From: Stappia indica
GTDB lineage: Bacteria > Pseudomonadota > Alphaproteobacteria > Rhizobiales > Stappiaceae
NCBI RefSeq assembly: GCF_009789575.1
Contig: NZ_CP046908.1
Span: 3,315,001-3,379,000, forward strand
Direction of reading: 5' to 3'
DNA: 64,000 bases
In this document: in pieces, positions 20,315 through 29,393 of the stretch
Layout of the letters: each line of letters starts with the position of its first letter
Position numbering within the stretch: position 1 is the first letter of the stretch
Translations under genes and position numbers: made by a program
Notes under the pieces: generated by a model
What the model saw: the letters and a program-made list of their open reading frames with translations, nothing else
The model's database searches: none
Told to the model about the DNA's origin: nothing

Positions 20315-22156
20315 ATGGCGATTGAGGTGGACACGAGCGGGCGGCCCGAACGTGAGGCCGACCGGCGGCCGTCTCCTCCGGCCGAGGCCGGGGGCGCACC
20401 GTCGGCTGCCCGCGGTTCCTCGGGCCAGCGGCGATACCGCCGGCGCATCCTGTCGCGCATCGCCGGCTCGATCTCGCCCTATCTCACCTCCTCGCTGACC
20501 CGCCGCATCCTGGTGCTGAACCTTGCCGGCCTGTGCGCGCTGGTCGGCGGCATTCTCTATCTCAACCAGTTCCGCGCCGGGCTGATCGACGCCCGCGTCC
20601 AGAGCCTTCTGACCCAGGGCGAGATCATCGCCGGCGCCATCGCCGCCTCGGCGACGGTGGAGACCGACGGGCTGATGGTCGATCCCGAACAGCTGCTGCA
20701 GCTGCAGGCGGGCGAGAGCGTCTCGCCGACCGACGGCTCGCGGCTGACCGACTTTCCGATCAACCCGGAGCGCGTCGCCCCGGTGCTGCGCCGGCTGATC
20801 TCGCCGACCCGCACAAGGGCGCGGATCTACGATCCCGAAGGCATCCTGATCCTCGATTCCCGGCATCTTTATGCGCGCGGCCAGATCCTGCGCTTCGACC
20901 TGCCGCCGCCGACCACCGAGGAACCCGGCCTGTGGGACCAGATCTGGGCCGACGTGAAACTGTGGTTCCGCCGCGGCGACCTGCCGCTCTACGAGGAGAT
21001 CGGCGCGGGCAACGGCCGGGCCTATCCGGAAGTGGAGGCAGCGCTCGCCGGCTCGCCCGCCAGCGTCGTGCGCGTGTCCTCGCGCGGCGAGCTGATCGTC
21101 TCGGTGGCGGTGCCGGTGCAGCGCTTCCGCGCCGTGCTGGGCTCGCTGCTGCTGTCGACGCAGGGCGGCGACATCGACGCCATCGTGCGGGCCGAGCGCA
21201 TCGGCATCGTGCGCGTGTTCCTGGTCGCCGCGACGGTGACCATGGTGCTGTCGATCCTGCTGGCCGGCACCATCGCCGGCCCGGTGCGGCGGCTGGCGGC
21301 GGCGGCCGAACGGGTGCGCCGGGGCATCAAGTCGCGCGAGGAGATCCCGCAATTCTCGGAGCGGCGCGACGAGATCGGCCACCTGGCGAGCGCGCTGCGC
21401 GACATGACCAACGCGCTCTACAACCGCATGGACGCGATCGAGACCTTCGCCGCGGACGTGGCGCACGAGCTGAAGAACCCGCTGACCTCGCTGCGCAGCG
21501 CGGTCGAGACGCTGCCGCTGGCCAAGCAGCCCCAGGCGCGCGAGCGGCTGATGGAGGTGATCCAGCACGACGTGCGCCGGCTCGACCGGCTGATCACCGA
21601 CATTTCCGACGCCTCGCGGCTGGATGCGGAACTCGCCCGCGCCGATGCCGAGCCCATCGACATCTCGACGCTGCTGCTGGGCGTGTGCGATCTGGCCAAC
21701 GAGCGGGCGGCGGCGGGCGAGGCGCGCGTCGAGGTGCACATCAATTCCTCGCGCCGCGACCATCCCTACCGGGTGCTCGGCCATGACAGCCGCCTCGGCC
21801 AGGTGGTCAACAACCTGATCGACAATGCCCGCTCCTTCTCGCCCCCCGGCGGCACGGTGCGGGTAACGGCGAACCGCACCGCCGACATGGTCGAGATCAT
21901 GGTGGATGACGACGGGCCGGGTGTGCGCCCGGAGCTGCGCGAGCGCATCTTCGAGCGCTTCTACACCGACCGGCCGGAATCCGAAGGCTTCGGCAACAAT
22001 TCCGGCCTCGGCCTGTCGATCTCGCGCCAGATCGTCGAGGCCCATCGCGGCACCATCTCGGTCGCCAACCGCGAGACCACCGACGCCAAGACCGGCGAGA
22101 CCCGCATCGAGGGCGCCCGCTTCACCGTTCGCCTGCCGGCCGAGAGCCGGGGATGA
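20315..22156 (+). CDS. chvG: Sensor histidine kinase ChvG
   Basis: ChvG is the inner-membrane kinase for ChvI. From the ATG at 20315 it is 613 aa; a GTG at 20285 is an alternative start. Layout: basic cytoplasmic N-terminus, membrane segment (VLNLAGLCALVGGILYL), periplasmic sensor domain of about 230 residues, second membrane segment (VFLVAATVTMVLSILLAGTI), HAMP, dimerisation domain with H384 in DVAHELKNPLTSLR, and ATPase domain with NLIDNARSFSP, DDDGPGVRP and GLGLSISRQIVEAH. Its stop overlaps hprK by ATGA, so sensing and HPr phosphorylation are coupled genetically. Confidence 0.94.
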   Translation: MAIEVDTSGRPEREADRRPSPPAEAGGAPSAARGSSGQRRYRRRILSRIAGSISPYLTSSLTRRILVLNLAGLCALVGGILYLNQFRAGLIDARVQSLLTQGEIIAGAIAASATVETDGLMVDPEQLLQLQAGESVSPTDGSRLTDFPINPERVAPVLRRLISPTRTRARIYDPEGILILDSRHLYARGQILRFDLPPPTTEEPGLWDQIWADVKLWFRRGDLPLYEEIGAGNGRAYPEVEAALAGSPASVVRVSSRGELIVSVAVPVQRFRAVLGSLLLSTQGGDIDAIVRAERIGIVRVFLVAATVTMVLSILLAGTIAGPVRRLAAAAERVRRGIKSREEIPQFSERRDEIGHLASALRDMTNALYNRMDAIETFAADVAHELKNPLTSLRSAVETLPLAKQPQARERLMEVIQHDVRRLDRLITDISDASRLDAELARADAEPIDISTLLLGVCDLANERAAAGEARVEVHINSSRRDHPYRVLGHDSRLGQVVNNLIDNARSFSPPGGTVRVTANRTADMVEIMVDDDGPGVRPELRERIFERFYTDRPESEGFGNNSGLGLSISRQIVEAHRGTISVANRETTDAKTGETRIEGARFTVRLPAESRG

Positions 22157-22614
22157 GCGGCGGCGACACGGTCCATGCCTCCTGCATCCTGGTCGGCAGC
22201 GCCGGCATCCTGATCCGCGGCCGCTCGGGCGCGGGCAAGTCGCGCCTCGGCGAGCGGATCCTCAGCGAGGCGCGCCTGCGCGGGTTGCTGGCGCTGGCGG
22301 TCGCCGACGACCGGGTGGCGCTTGCCGCCCGCTCGGGCCGGCTGGTCGCGAGCTGTCCGCCGCAGCTTTCCGGCCTGTGGGAGCGCCGCGGCGAGGGGAT
22401 CGTGCAGGTTGCGGCCGAGCCGCGCGCGGTGGTGCGGCTGGTCGTCGACCTGGTGCCCGAGGGCGAGCTGGAGCGCATGCCGGAGCCCGGCGCCATGCGG
22501 GTGCAGCTGTGCGGGGTCGAGATTGCGCGCCTTGCCGTGCCGTGCGGGCGCGAGGGCGCCGCGGCGCTCGACGTGCTGGCCGTGCTGGCGGGCAGGGCAT
22601 CCGGCGCGGCCTGA
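22153..22614 (+). CDS. hprK: HPr kinase/phosphorylase, short alphaproteobacterial form
   Basis: HprK phosphorylates and dephosphorylates a serine of HPr. The 153-aa protein contains only the catalytic C-terminal domain, as is usual in alphaproteobacteria, with P-loop GRSGAGKS at 23-30 and the loop VADDRVAL. It overlaps chvG by 4 bp and lies upstream of the EIIA and HPr genes. In these bacteria the system has no sugar permease and is thought to be regulatory. Confidence 0.9.
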   Translation: MSGGDTVHASCILVGSAGILIRGRSGAGKSRLGERILSEARLRGLLALAVADDRVALAARSGRLVASCPPQLSGLWERRGEGIVQVAAEPRAVVRLVVDLVPEGELERMPEPGAMRVQLCGVEIARLAVPCGREGAAALDVLAVLAGRASGAA

Positions 22615-22924
22615 TCGGCGGCTTTGCGCTGCGCCTGCTGCCGGATGTCGCAGGCGCCCTTGCGAAAAAGCCGGGGGCCGGGTCCGATTTCTCTTGCGCT
22701 GCAGCGTCACCTTGCCGACATTGGGCGCCCGGCATCGAACGACCGGGGGCGGGGAGCGTTCCGTCGCGTGCGGCCCTCGGGCCGCAGCGGTGCAACACCG
22801 CAAGGGGCTAAGGTATCGGCACCGGTCGTTGGGCCGGCGGATACCGGCAGGAACGCCCGTTGCGGCATGCGCCATGCCGGCCGCCGAAGGCGGACCGGAC
22901 GGACGGACAAACGACGGACAGGGC
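22615..22924. other. Gene-free stretch between hprK and the EIIA gene
   Basis: A 310-bp region with no open frame that looks real. I see no strong promoter or terminator. It may carry the promoter of the EIIA-HPr pair. Confidence 0.4.
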
Positions 22925-23329
22925 ATGATCGGTCTCGTACTTGTTACGCACGGACGATTGGCGGAAGAATTCAAGTCGGCGCTGGAGCATGTCGTCGGCC
23001 CGCAGGAGCGGGTGGAGACGATCTGCATCGGCCCGGACGACGACATGGAGCAGCGCCGGCAGGACATCCTGACGGCCGTGGAGAGCGTCAACGACGGCTC
23101 CGGCGTGGTGCTGCTGACGGACATGTTCGGCGGCACCCCGTCGAACCTTGCCATCTCCGTGATGGACGGCACCAGCATCGAGGTGATCGCCGGCGTCAAC
23201 CTGCCCATGCTGATCAAGCTGGCCAGCGTGCGCGGCGAAAGCGCCATCGCCGAGGCGGTGGACGAGGCCCGCAAGGCCGGCCAGAAATACATCTCCGTTG
23301 CCAGCCAGGTTCTGTCGGGCCAGGGGTGA
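22925..23329 (+). CDS. PTS EIIA component, mannose family
   Basis: The 134-aa cytoplasmic protein is a stand-alone EIIA-Man-type domain. MIGLVLVTHGRLAEEF places the phosphorylated histidine at H9, and DMFGGTPSNLA is the second family signature. It would accept phosphate from HPr in an incomplete regulatory phosphotransferase system (no EIIB/C nearby). The HPr gene begins 4 nt after its stop. Confidence 0.92.
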   Translation: MIGLVLVTHGRLAEEFKSALEHVVGPQERVETICIGPDDDMEQRRQDILTAVESVNDGSGVVLLTDMFGGTPSNLAISVMDGTSIEVIAGVNLPMLIKLASVRGESAIAEAVDEARKAGQKYISVASQVLSGQG

Positions 23330-23333
23330 CGGG

Positions 23334-23627
23334 ATGATGGACCAGATGCAAGCGGCCGGGCTGACCCGCGACCTGAAGATCGTCAACCGTCGCGGACTGC
23401 ATGCCCGGGCCTCGGCCAAGCTGGTGAAGCTGGTCGAGACCTTCGACGCCGAGGTCGTGGTGATGAAGGACGGCCAGTCGGTCGGCGGCAACTCCATCAT
23501 GGGCCTGATGATGCTGGCGGCCAGCCCCGGCTGCTCGATCCGCGTCTCCGTCACCGGCGCGGAAGCGGAAGGCGCGCTCGCCGCCATCGCCGAGCTGGTT
23601 GAAAACGGCTTCGGCGAGACCGACTGA
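23334..23627 (+). CDS. Phosphocarrier protein HPr
   Basis: HPr carries phosphate from EI to EIIA. The 97-aa protein has the active histidine H23 in NRRGLHARASAK and the regulatory serine S54 in GGNSIMGLMML, the target of HprK. Two adjacent ATG codons (23334 and 23337) could both start it; AGGGG lies upstream. It is the last gene of the run chvI-chvG-hprK-EIIA-HPr, closed by a terminator. Confidence 0.93.
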   Translation: MMDQMQAAGLTRDLKIVNRRGLHARASAKLVKLVETFDAEVVVMKDGQSVGGNSIMGLMMLAASPGCSIRVSVTGAEAEGALAAIAELVENGFGETD

Positions 23628-23664
23628 CGCGCCGATAGCTCGGCTGTCAGCGCTGCAGACGCCT

Positions 23665-23697
23665 CGCGATGTCTGGGTGTCCATCGCGGATTTTTTT
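23665..23697 (+). terminator. Terminator after the HPr gene
   Basis: CGCGATG pairs with CATCGCG around a 10-nt loop and is followed by GATTTTTTT. Confidence 0.85.
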
Positions 23698-23810
23698 GCC
23701 TCAATGCGACAGACCGGACCTTACACTACGTGCGGAAGCATGAGCTGCCTGCTTGTGAAAGAAAGGACGGTCGGTCTCTGCACGGCAAGCGATTTATTTT
23801 TCAGAGGACC

Positions 23811-23990
23811 GGGTGAACCGTGGGACAGGCCCCGATATGTCCTGTGAGTTTGCATCGTTCGTTCTAATCCTGCTCGTCCTAAATAGCTATGCGTCCTGCT
23901 TTGGGTGAGCCTAGAGGCACCCGCCCGGCGAACCTGTGTTCAGGGGGCGGGTGAACCTTAGTTCGTGGTCGGGTGTACCCATGTGCACCC
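23811..23990. repeat. Iteron- or operator-like GGGTGNNCC array
   Basis: Direct copies are GGGTGAACC at 23811-23819, GGGTGAGCC at 23903-23911, GGGTGAACC at 23949-23957 and GGGTGTACC at 23971-23979. A looser CGGCGAACC is at about 23926-23934. Inverted partners GGCACCC (23916-23922) and GCACCC (near 23985-23990) make local palindromes. The array lies directly upstream of the helix-turn-helix gene, the closest copy about 50 bp before its ATG. It could be the gene's own operator set or a plasmid-like iteron relic. Confidence 0.6.
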
Positions 23991-24025
23991 CATATACCCT
24001 TGAAAGCCCTGAAAAATAGGGCAAT

Positions 24026-24550
24026 ATGACTTCCATCAAATCGATCGCGAGGCGTCCTCAAATGTCAATCACGGGCGAAAAAGGTAAGGCAGATGTCCAA
24101 ACCCTAAAGACGAACGAGAAGAAGTGGACCAAGGCAGTGATGGCGGCGGGGTGGAACGTCATCCCCAACATCATCATCGAGAAGCAGGAGGCCCTCGGGC
24201 TCGATGCGATTGACATGAATATCGTGGTTCATCTCTCTCATTATTGGTGGCATCCGGAAAACCTGCCTCATCCGTCCGTTGCCACCATCGCTAAGGCGAT
24301 CGGTGTAAAGTCGCGTACTGTGCAAAAGCACATCAAGAGGCTCGAGGATGCAGGTCTAGTGAAGCGCAAGGAACGCCGGCACACAAAGACCGGGAGCGCG
24401 ACCAACCTCTACGACTTGAGTGGTCTGATCAAAGCGGCAAAGCCTTTTGCCGAAGAAAAAGTGAAAGAGATTGAGGACGCTAAGGCTGCCAAAGAAGCAC
24501 GTCTTGCGAGGAAGAGGCCCCGTCTCGTGGTTCATAACGAAGAGAAGTAG
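24026..24550 (+). CDS. Helix-turn-helix protein of unknown role
   Basis: The 174-aa protein has a winged helix-turn-helix at about residues 80-115 (LPHPSVATIAKAIGVKSRTVQKHIKRLEDAGLVKRKERR) after a segment WNVIPNIIIEKQEALGLDAIDMNIVVHLSHYWW like those in plasmid or phage replication and partition regulators. The C-terminus is a charged, probably helical tail rich in Lys, Glu and Ala. Its codon and base use are less GC-rich than the neighbours, suggesting transfer. A repeat array lies just upstream and a tRNA-like gene starts 6 bp downstream. Starts at 24026 or 24062 are possible. No specific function is assigned. Confidence 0.75.
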   Translation: MTSIKSIARRPQMSITGEKGKADVQTLKTNEKKWTKAVMAAGWNVIPNIIIEKQEALGLDAIDMNIVVHLSHYWWHPENLPHPSVATIAKAIGVKSRTVQKHIKRLEDAGLVKRKERRHTKTGSATNLYDLSGLIKAAKPFAEEKVKEIEDAKAAKEARLARKRPRLVVHNEEK

Positions 24551-24556
24551 CAGTTT

Positions 24557-24670
24557 CGCGGCGTAGCTCAGTTGGAAAGAGCACCTTGCTTTCGACGCGC
24601 ATTTGGATGTCACAGTCACAATGTACGGGCAAGGAGGTCGCGGGTTCAAGTCCCGCCGCCGCGCACACCA
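24557..24670 (+). tRNA. tRNA-like gene with an interrupted anticodon loop
   Basis: All outer parts of a cloverleaf are present: acceptor CGCGGCG/CGCCGCG (24557-24563 with 24657-24663), T8 A9, D-arm GCTC/GAGC with GG, T-arm GCGGG-TTCAAGT-CCCGC (24640-24656), and a G15-C48 pair. The anticodon stem CCTTG pairs with CAAGG, but the loop has 41 nt instead of 7, an insertion of about 34 nt. Removing it after position 33 would leave CTACGGG, an Arg(ACG)-like loop; other cut points give Gln(UUG), Arg(UCG) or Glu(UUC). The acceptor is followed by C, then ACACCA, so the CCA end is displaced. It may be a decayed tRNA or one with a tiny intron. Confidence 0.55.
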
Positions 24671-25146
24671 GCGCTAGGGATGATGCGCCTTTATCGCTTC
24701 CTTAACACCAAGTCGCCGTCTTCGCGTTTCTACTCTTTAAGAGCCTTGCTGTCCCGCAGGTGGCCCCGCGCGAACGGCGGCACAGCATGCCCTTCGATTC
24801 TTGCCCTTGCGGATGGTGCCTGTATCTGGAATGAAAGGGACATAAAGAAATCTTTATATCCTTATTGCTTTGTATCGATTTCCGGCCTATAAACCGGGTC
24901 ATCCGCCGGGTGCCCGCATCCGGCGCAAACCGTTATCCGCGCCGGACGGAGCCGCAAGGCCCGCACCCGGCGCCAGACATGACCGTAGAGGGTCGGTCCG
25001 GGGCGACCCCAGGGCATCCCCGGACATGGGCCCGGACACGGGCGATGCCGGACACCGCCGGCGGCCCTTTCGCGAAATTCCTGTCCCGGATGTCTGTTCC
25101 GGGCAGGCAGATGCTGTTCCAAACGAAAAGCGAGCGGACGATACGC
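24671..25146 (+). other. Long leader region of ahcY
   Basis: No gene is evident in this 476-bp stretch. Its first part is AT-rich and holds the palindrome at 24842-24857; the rest is GC-rich with several possible hairpins. If transcription begins near the palindrome the ahcY leader would be about 280 nt. I do not recognise the SAH or SAM riboswitch cores in it. Confidence 0.4.
24842..24857. promoter_or_regulatory. Operator-like palindrome upstream of ahcY
   Basis: ATAAAGA-AA-TCTTTAT is a perfect 7-bp inverted repeat with a 2-nt centre, in an AT-rich promoter-like stretch. AT-rich palindromes of this kind are described for SahR, the ArsR-type regulator of the methionine/SAH cycle in proteobacteria. 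Assigning it to SahR is inference from position and shape. Confidence 0.45.
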
Positions 25147-26544
25147 ATGACCACCGCAACCGATTACTACGTCAAGGATCTCTCCCAGGCCGACTACGGC
25201 CGCAAGGAGATCGACATCGCCGAGACCGAGATGCCGGGCCTGATGGCCTGCCGCGAGGAGTTCGGCGAGAAGAAGCCGCTCAAGGGCGCGCGCATCGCCG
25301 GCTCGCTGCACATGACCATCCAGACCGCCGTGCTGATCGAGACGCTGGTCGCGCTCGGCGCCGAGGTCCGCTGGGCGTCGTGCAACATCTTCTCGACCCA
25401 GGACCATGCCGCTGCCGCCATCGCCGCCGCCGGCATCCCGGTCTTTGCCGAGAAGGGCGAGACCCTCGAGGAATATTGGGATTATTGCGACCGCATCTTC
25501 TTCTTCCCGGAAGGCACGGCCAACATGATCCTCGATGATGGCGGCGACGCCACCATGTACATCCTGCTCGGCGCCCGCGCCGAGGCCGGCGAGGACGTGC
25601 TCTCCAATCCGGGTTCGGAGGAGGAGAAGGTCCTCTTCGCCCAGATCCGCAAGCGCATGGCCGCCAGCCCCGGCTGGTTCACCAAGCAGCGCGACGAGAT
25701 CCGCGGCGTCTCCGAAGAGACGACGACGGGCGTCAACCGCCTGTACCAGCTGAAGGCCAAGGGCCTGCTGCCGTTCCCGGCGATCAACGTCAACGACAGC
25801 GTCACCAAGTCGAAGTTCGACAACAAGTACGGCTGCAAGGAGAGCCTCGTCGACGGCATCCGTCGCGGCACCGACGTGATGATGGCCGGCAAGACCGCCG
25901 TCGTCTGCGGCTACGGCGACGTCGGCAAGGGCTCGGCCGCCAGCCTTCGCGGCGCCGGCGCCCGCGTCAAGGTGACCGAGGTCGACCCGATCTGCGCCCT
26001 GCAGGCCGCCATGGACGGCTTCGAGGTCGTCACCCTGGAGACGGCCGCCCCGACCGCCGACATCGTGATCACCACCACCGGCAACAAGGACGTGGTGACC
26101 ATCGAGCACATGCGGTCGCTGAAGGACATGGCGATCGTCGGCAACATCGGCCACTTCGACAACGAGATCCAGGTCGAGGCGCTGCGCAACTTCAAGTGGA
26201 CCAACATCAAGCCGCAGGTCGACATGATCGAGTTCCCGGGCGGCAACCGGATGATCCTGCTGTCGGAAGGCCGCCTGCTGAACCTCGGCAACGCCACCGG
26301 TCACCCGAGCTTCGTGATGTCGGCCAGCTTCACCAACCAGGTGCTGGCGCAGATCGAGCTGTGGACCCGTCCGGACGCCTACGACAAGGACGTCTACGTC
26401 CTGCCGAAGCATCTCGACGAGCGCGTCGCCCGTCTGCACCTGGCCAAGCTCGGCGTCGAGCTGACCGAGCTGTCGCCGGCGCAGGCCGACTATATCGGCG
26501 TGAAGACCACCGGCCCGTACAAGCCGGAACACTACCGCTACTGA
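25147..26544 (+). CDS. ahcY: Adenosylhomocysteinase (SAH hydrolase)
   Basis: AhcY splits S-adenosylhomocysteine to adenosine and homocysteine, removing the inhibitor of methyltransferases. The 465-aa protein starts [22 protein letters not shown] and shows [30 protein letters not shown], the NAD-binding [11 protein letters not shown], and the C-terminal KPEHYRY. Length and motifs are typical. Its neighbour divL on the same strand recalls the arrangement in other alphaproteobacteria, but a terminator separates them. Confidence 0.97.
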   Translation: MTTATDYYVKDLSQADYGRKEIDIAETEMPGLMACREEFGEKKPLKGARIAGSLHMTIQTAVLIETLVALGAEVRWASCNIFSTQDHAAAAIAAAGIPVFAEKGETLEEYWDYCDRIFFFPEGTANMILDDGGDATMYILLGARAEAGEDVLSNPGSEEEKVLFAQIRKRMAASPGWFTKQRDEIRGVSEETTTGVNRLYQLKAKGLLPFPAINVNDSVTKSKFDNKYGCKESLVDGIRRGTDVMMAGKTAVVCGYGDVGKGSAASLRGAGARVKVTEVDPICALQAAMDGFEVVTLETAAPTADIVITTTGNKDVVTIEHMRSLKDMAIVGNIGHFDNEIQVEALRNFKWTNIKPQVDMIEFPGGNRMILLSEGRLLNLGNATGHPSFVMSASFTNQVLAQIELWTRPDAYDKDVYVLPKHLDERVARLHLAKLGVELTELSPAQADYIGVKTTGPYKPEHYRY

Positions 26545-26648
26545 TCGGTCCCGCCGGTCCCCGGCGCATCCGGCAGGCATGGGTCCTGCCGGAGAGCCGC
26601 GGAAAACGGCGCCGGAACGATCCGCCGGCGATCCCTGAACGATCCTCG

Positions 26649-26686
26649 AACGGGGGCTGTGGATGACACGGCCCCCGTTTACTTTT
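26649..26686 (+). terminator. Terminator after ahcY
   Basis: AACGGGGGC pairs with GCCCCCGTT, with inner TGTG/CACG pairing in the loop, followed by TTTACTTTT. Confidence 0.85.
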
Positions 26687-26858
26687 CGGTAACCGACACT
26701 TCTTCGCGATTCGCGTTTGCGTTATGGTCTTTGCGAATCAGGCGGGTCGTGAGGCAGAACTGCCTAAAGGTCCGCACATTGCGGGCGGGCCCGATGCGGC
26801 AGCCTGAGGCGGGTGCCTAGATGCGGGTGCCTCGACAGGGCGACAGGGGAACGAGCGG

Positions 26859-29381
26859 ATGCCGGCGGACGGCTGGGAACATGGGCGCGACCGCGCCGCA
26901 TGGCGGAGAGTGAGTCGCAAGGCTCGGCTGGGTCTGTCGACCGCGCCGCTGGCCTGGGCCGCCTCCACCGGCCTGTGCCTTGCCCAGGATGCCGCAGCAA
27001 ACGCCCATCCGCTGTTTTCCGGTTCCTTCACGCCCGAAAAGGTCGTCTGGATCGCCGCCGTCGGCGGTGCCGTGACCTTCGCCGTGACGGCCGCCGTCAC
27101 CCTCATCCGCAACATGCGCGCAAGCTCCGGCACGCTGAACACCGCGACCGAGACCAGCGCCCGGCTGGCCGCGCGGCTCGACCGGCTGGAGAGCCTCGTC
27201 GCCTCCGACGACCAGCGCATCGTCATGTGGCAGCCCGGCGAGGACGAGCCCTTCGTCGCCGGCATGCTGGAGGAAAGCTCCGGCGTGCCGCGCTCGCCCG
27301 CCCGGATGCTGGCCTTCGGCACCTGGCTGGATGCGCGCACGGCCAGCGCCCTGGAACAGGCGGTAGACCGGCTGCGCCAGCATGGCGAAGCCTTCCGCAT
27401 GACGCTGCCGACCCGCACCGGCGGCATGGTCGAGATCTGCGGCCGGGTGACCGCCAGCGCGCCGGTGCTGCGCCTGCGCGACCTCACCGGCGAGCGCAAG
27501 TCGCAGGCGCTGACGGCCGAGCGCAACAGCGCCATGACCCGCGAACTGCAGACCCTGCGCGCGCTGCTCGACGGCGTGCCCTCGCCCGCCTGGCTGCGCG
27601 ACGAGAGCGGCGCGCTGGTCTGGGTCAACGCCGCCTATGCGCGGGCGGTGGAAACCGACAGCGGCAAGGCGGCGATCGAGGCCAGGGTCGAGTTCCTCGA
27701 CGCCAAGGGCCGTGGCCAGATGGAGCGCGGCCGCGACGAGGCCGGCCAGTCGCGCGCCCGCCTGCCGGCGGTGGCGGCCGGTGCCCGGCGCATCTTCGAC
27801 GTCACCCAGATCGCGGTGGAGTCCGGCTCCGGCGGCATCGCCATCGATGTCAGCGAGCTGGAAAACGTGCGCCAGGAACTGGGCCGCACCATCGACTTCC
27901 ACGCCCGCACGCTCGACCAGCTGGCGACCGCCGTGACGATCTTCGGCGCCGACCGGCGGCTGCAGTTCTACAATGCCGCCTTCCGCTCCCTGTGGGATCT
28001 CGATGCGAGCTTCCTGGAAAGCAACCCGACGGATGCGGCCCTGCTCGATGCCCTGCGCGCCGCGCGCAAGCTGCCCGAGCAGGCGGACTATCGCGGCTGG
28101 CGCAACAAGCTGCTGGAAACCTACACCTCGCTGGATGCGCGCGAATTCTGGTGGCACCTGCCGGACGGACGGACGCTGCGCGTCATCGCCAACCCGCATC
28201 CGCAGGGCGGCGTCACCTATATCTACGAGAACGTCACCGAGCGGCTGGACCTGGAAAGCCGCTACAACTCGCTGATCCGCGTCCAGGGCGAGACGCTGGA
28301 CAACCTGTCCGAGGCGGTGGCGGTGTTCGGCTCCGACGGGCGTCTGCGCCTTTGGAACCCGGCCTTCGAGAGCATGTGGGACCTTTCCGACGACCGGCTC
28401 GGCGACAGTCCGCACATCACCCGCGTCGTCGACATGGAGATGCTGGAGCCGGAAGAGACGGCGATCTGGCGTCAGCTGGTGACGGCGGTGACCAGCCTTG
28501 CCGACAACCGCGAGCCGGTGTCCGGGCGGCTGGAGCGCGAGAGCGGCGAGGCGATCGACTACGCCACCGTGCCGCTGCCCGACGGCGGCACGCTGGTGAC
28601 CTTCGTCAACGTGACGGATTCGGTGAATGTCGAGCGCGCGCTGCTCGACAAGAACGAGGCGCTCGAACAGGCCGACCAGCTCAAGAACGCCTTCATCCAG
28701 CACGTCTCCTACGAGCTGCGCTCGCCGCTGACCAACATCATCGGCTTCGCCCAGCTGCTGTCCGATCCGAAATTCGGGCCGCTGACCGACAAGCAGGGGG
28801 AGTATGTCGACTACATCCTCTCCTCCTCCTCGGCGCTGCTGGCGATCATCAACGACATTCTCGACCTCGCCACCATCGATGCCGGCATCATGGAGCTCGA
28901 CATTTCCTCCGTGGATGTGGCGAGGACCGTGCAGGCGGCGGTGGAAGGGCTGAAGGACCGGCTCTCCGACAGCGGCATCGCGCTGAAGCTGACCGTCGCC
29001 GACGATGTCGGCGTGATCCAGGCCGATGAGCGACGCCTGCGCCAGGTGCTGTTCAACCTGATCTCCAACGCGCTGCGCTTCTCCGATGTCGGCGGCACCA
29101 TCGATGTCGGCTGCCTGCGCACCTCGGATGCCATCGAGTTCCATGTGCGCGACCACGGCTGCGGCATCCCCGAGGACATGCTCGACCAGGTCTTCGCCCG
29201 CTTCGTCGGCCGCGATGCCGGCCAGCGCCGCCGCGGCGCCGGGCTTGGTCTTTCCATCGTCAAGAGCTTCGTCGAGCTGCATGGCGGCACGGTCTCCATC
29301 GAGTCGGAAGAGGGGGTCGGCACATATGTCGTCTGCCGATTTCCCTTCGCACCCGACGCCCTCCAGCACGCCGCCGAGTGA
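26859..29381 (+). CDS. divL: DivL-type atypical sensor kinase with Tyr at the phospho-site
   Basis: The 840-aa membrane protein has an N-terminal hydrophobic anchor (KVVWIAAVGGAVTFAVTAAVTLI), two or more PAS-like regions, a dimerisation domain and an ATPase domain (NLISNALRFSD, DHGCGIPED, GAGLGLSIVKSFVELHGG). At the usual phospho-histidine the motif reads HVSYELRSPL, placing Tyr618 where His is expected. That substitution is the hallmark of DivL, which in Caulobacter works with DivK and CckA to control CtrA. Family, ahcY and tsaE neighbours agree. The start at 26859 has AGGGGAA upstream. Confidence 0.88.
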   Translation: MPADGWEHGRDRAAWRRVSRKARLGLSTAPLAWAASTGLCLAQDAAANAHPLFSGSFTPEKVVWIAAVGGAVTFAVTAAVTLIRNMRASSGTLNTATETSARLAARLDRLESLVASDDQRIVMWQPGEDEPFVAGMLEESSGVPRSPARMLAFGTWLDARTASALEQAVDRLRQHGEAFRMTLPTRTGGMVEICGRVTASAPVLRLRDLTGERKSQALTAERNSAMTRELQTLRALLDGVPSPAWLRDESGALVWVNAAYARAVETDSGKAAIEARVEFLDAKGRGQMERGRDEAGQSRARLPAVAAGARRIFDVTQIAVESGSGGIAIDVSELENVRQELGRTIDFHARTLDQLATAVTIFGADRRLQFYNAAFRSLWDLDASFLESNPTDAALLDALRAARKLPEQADYRGWRNKLLETYTSLDAREFWWHLPDGRTLRVIANPHPQGGVTYIYENVTERLDLESRYNSLIRVQGETLDNLSEAVAVFGSDGRLRLWNPAFESMWDLSDDRLGDSPHITRVVDMEMLEPEETAIWRQLVTAVTSLADNREPVSGRLERESGEAIDYATVPLPDGGTLVTFVNVTDSVNVERALLDKNEALEQADQLKNAFIQHVSYELRSPLTNIIGFAQLLSDPKFGPLTDKQGEYVDYILSSSSALLAIINDILDLATIDAGIMELDISSVDVARTVQAAVEGLKDRLSDSGIALKLTVADDVGVIQADERRLRQVLFNLISNALRFSDVGGTIDVGCLRTSDAIEFHVRDHGCGIPEDMLDQVFARFVGRDAGQRRRGAGLGLSIVKSFVELHGGTVSIESEEGVGTYVVCRFPFAPDALQHAAE

Positions 29382-29393
29382 TCGGCTCCTCGC

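Noticed and set aside
24671-25146. SAH or SAM riboswitch in the ahcY leader
   Set aside because: None of the conserved cores I know for those aptamers is visible.
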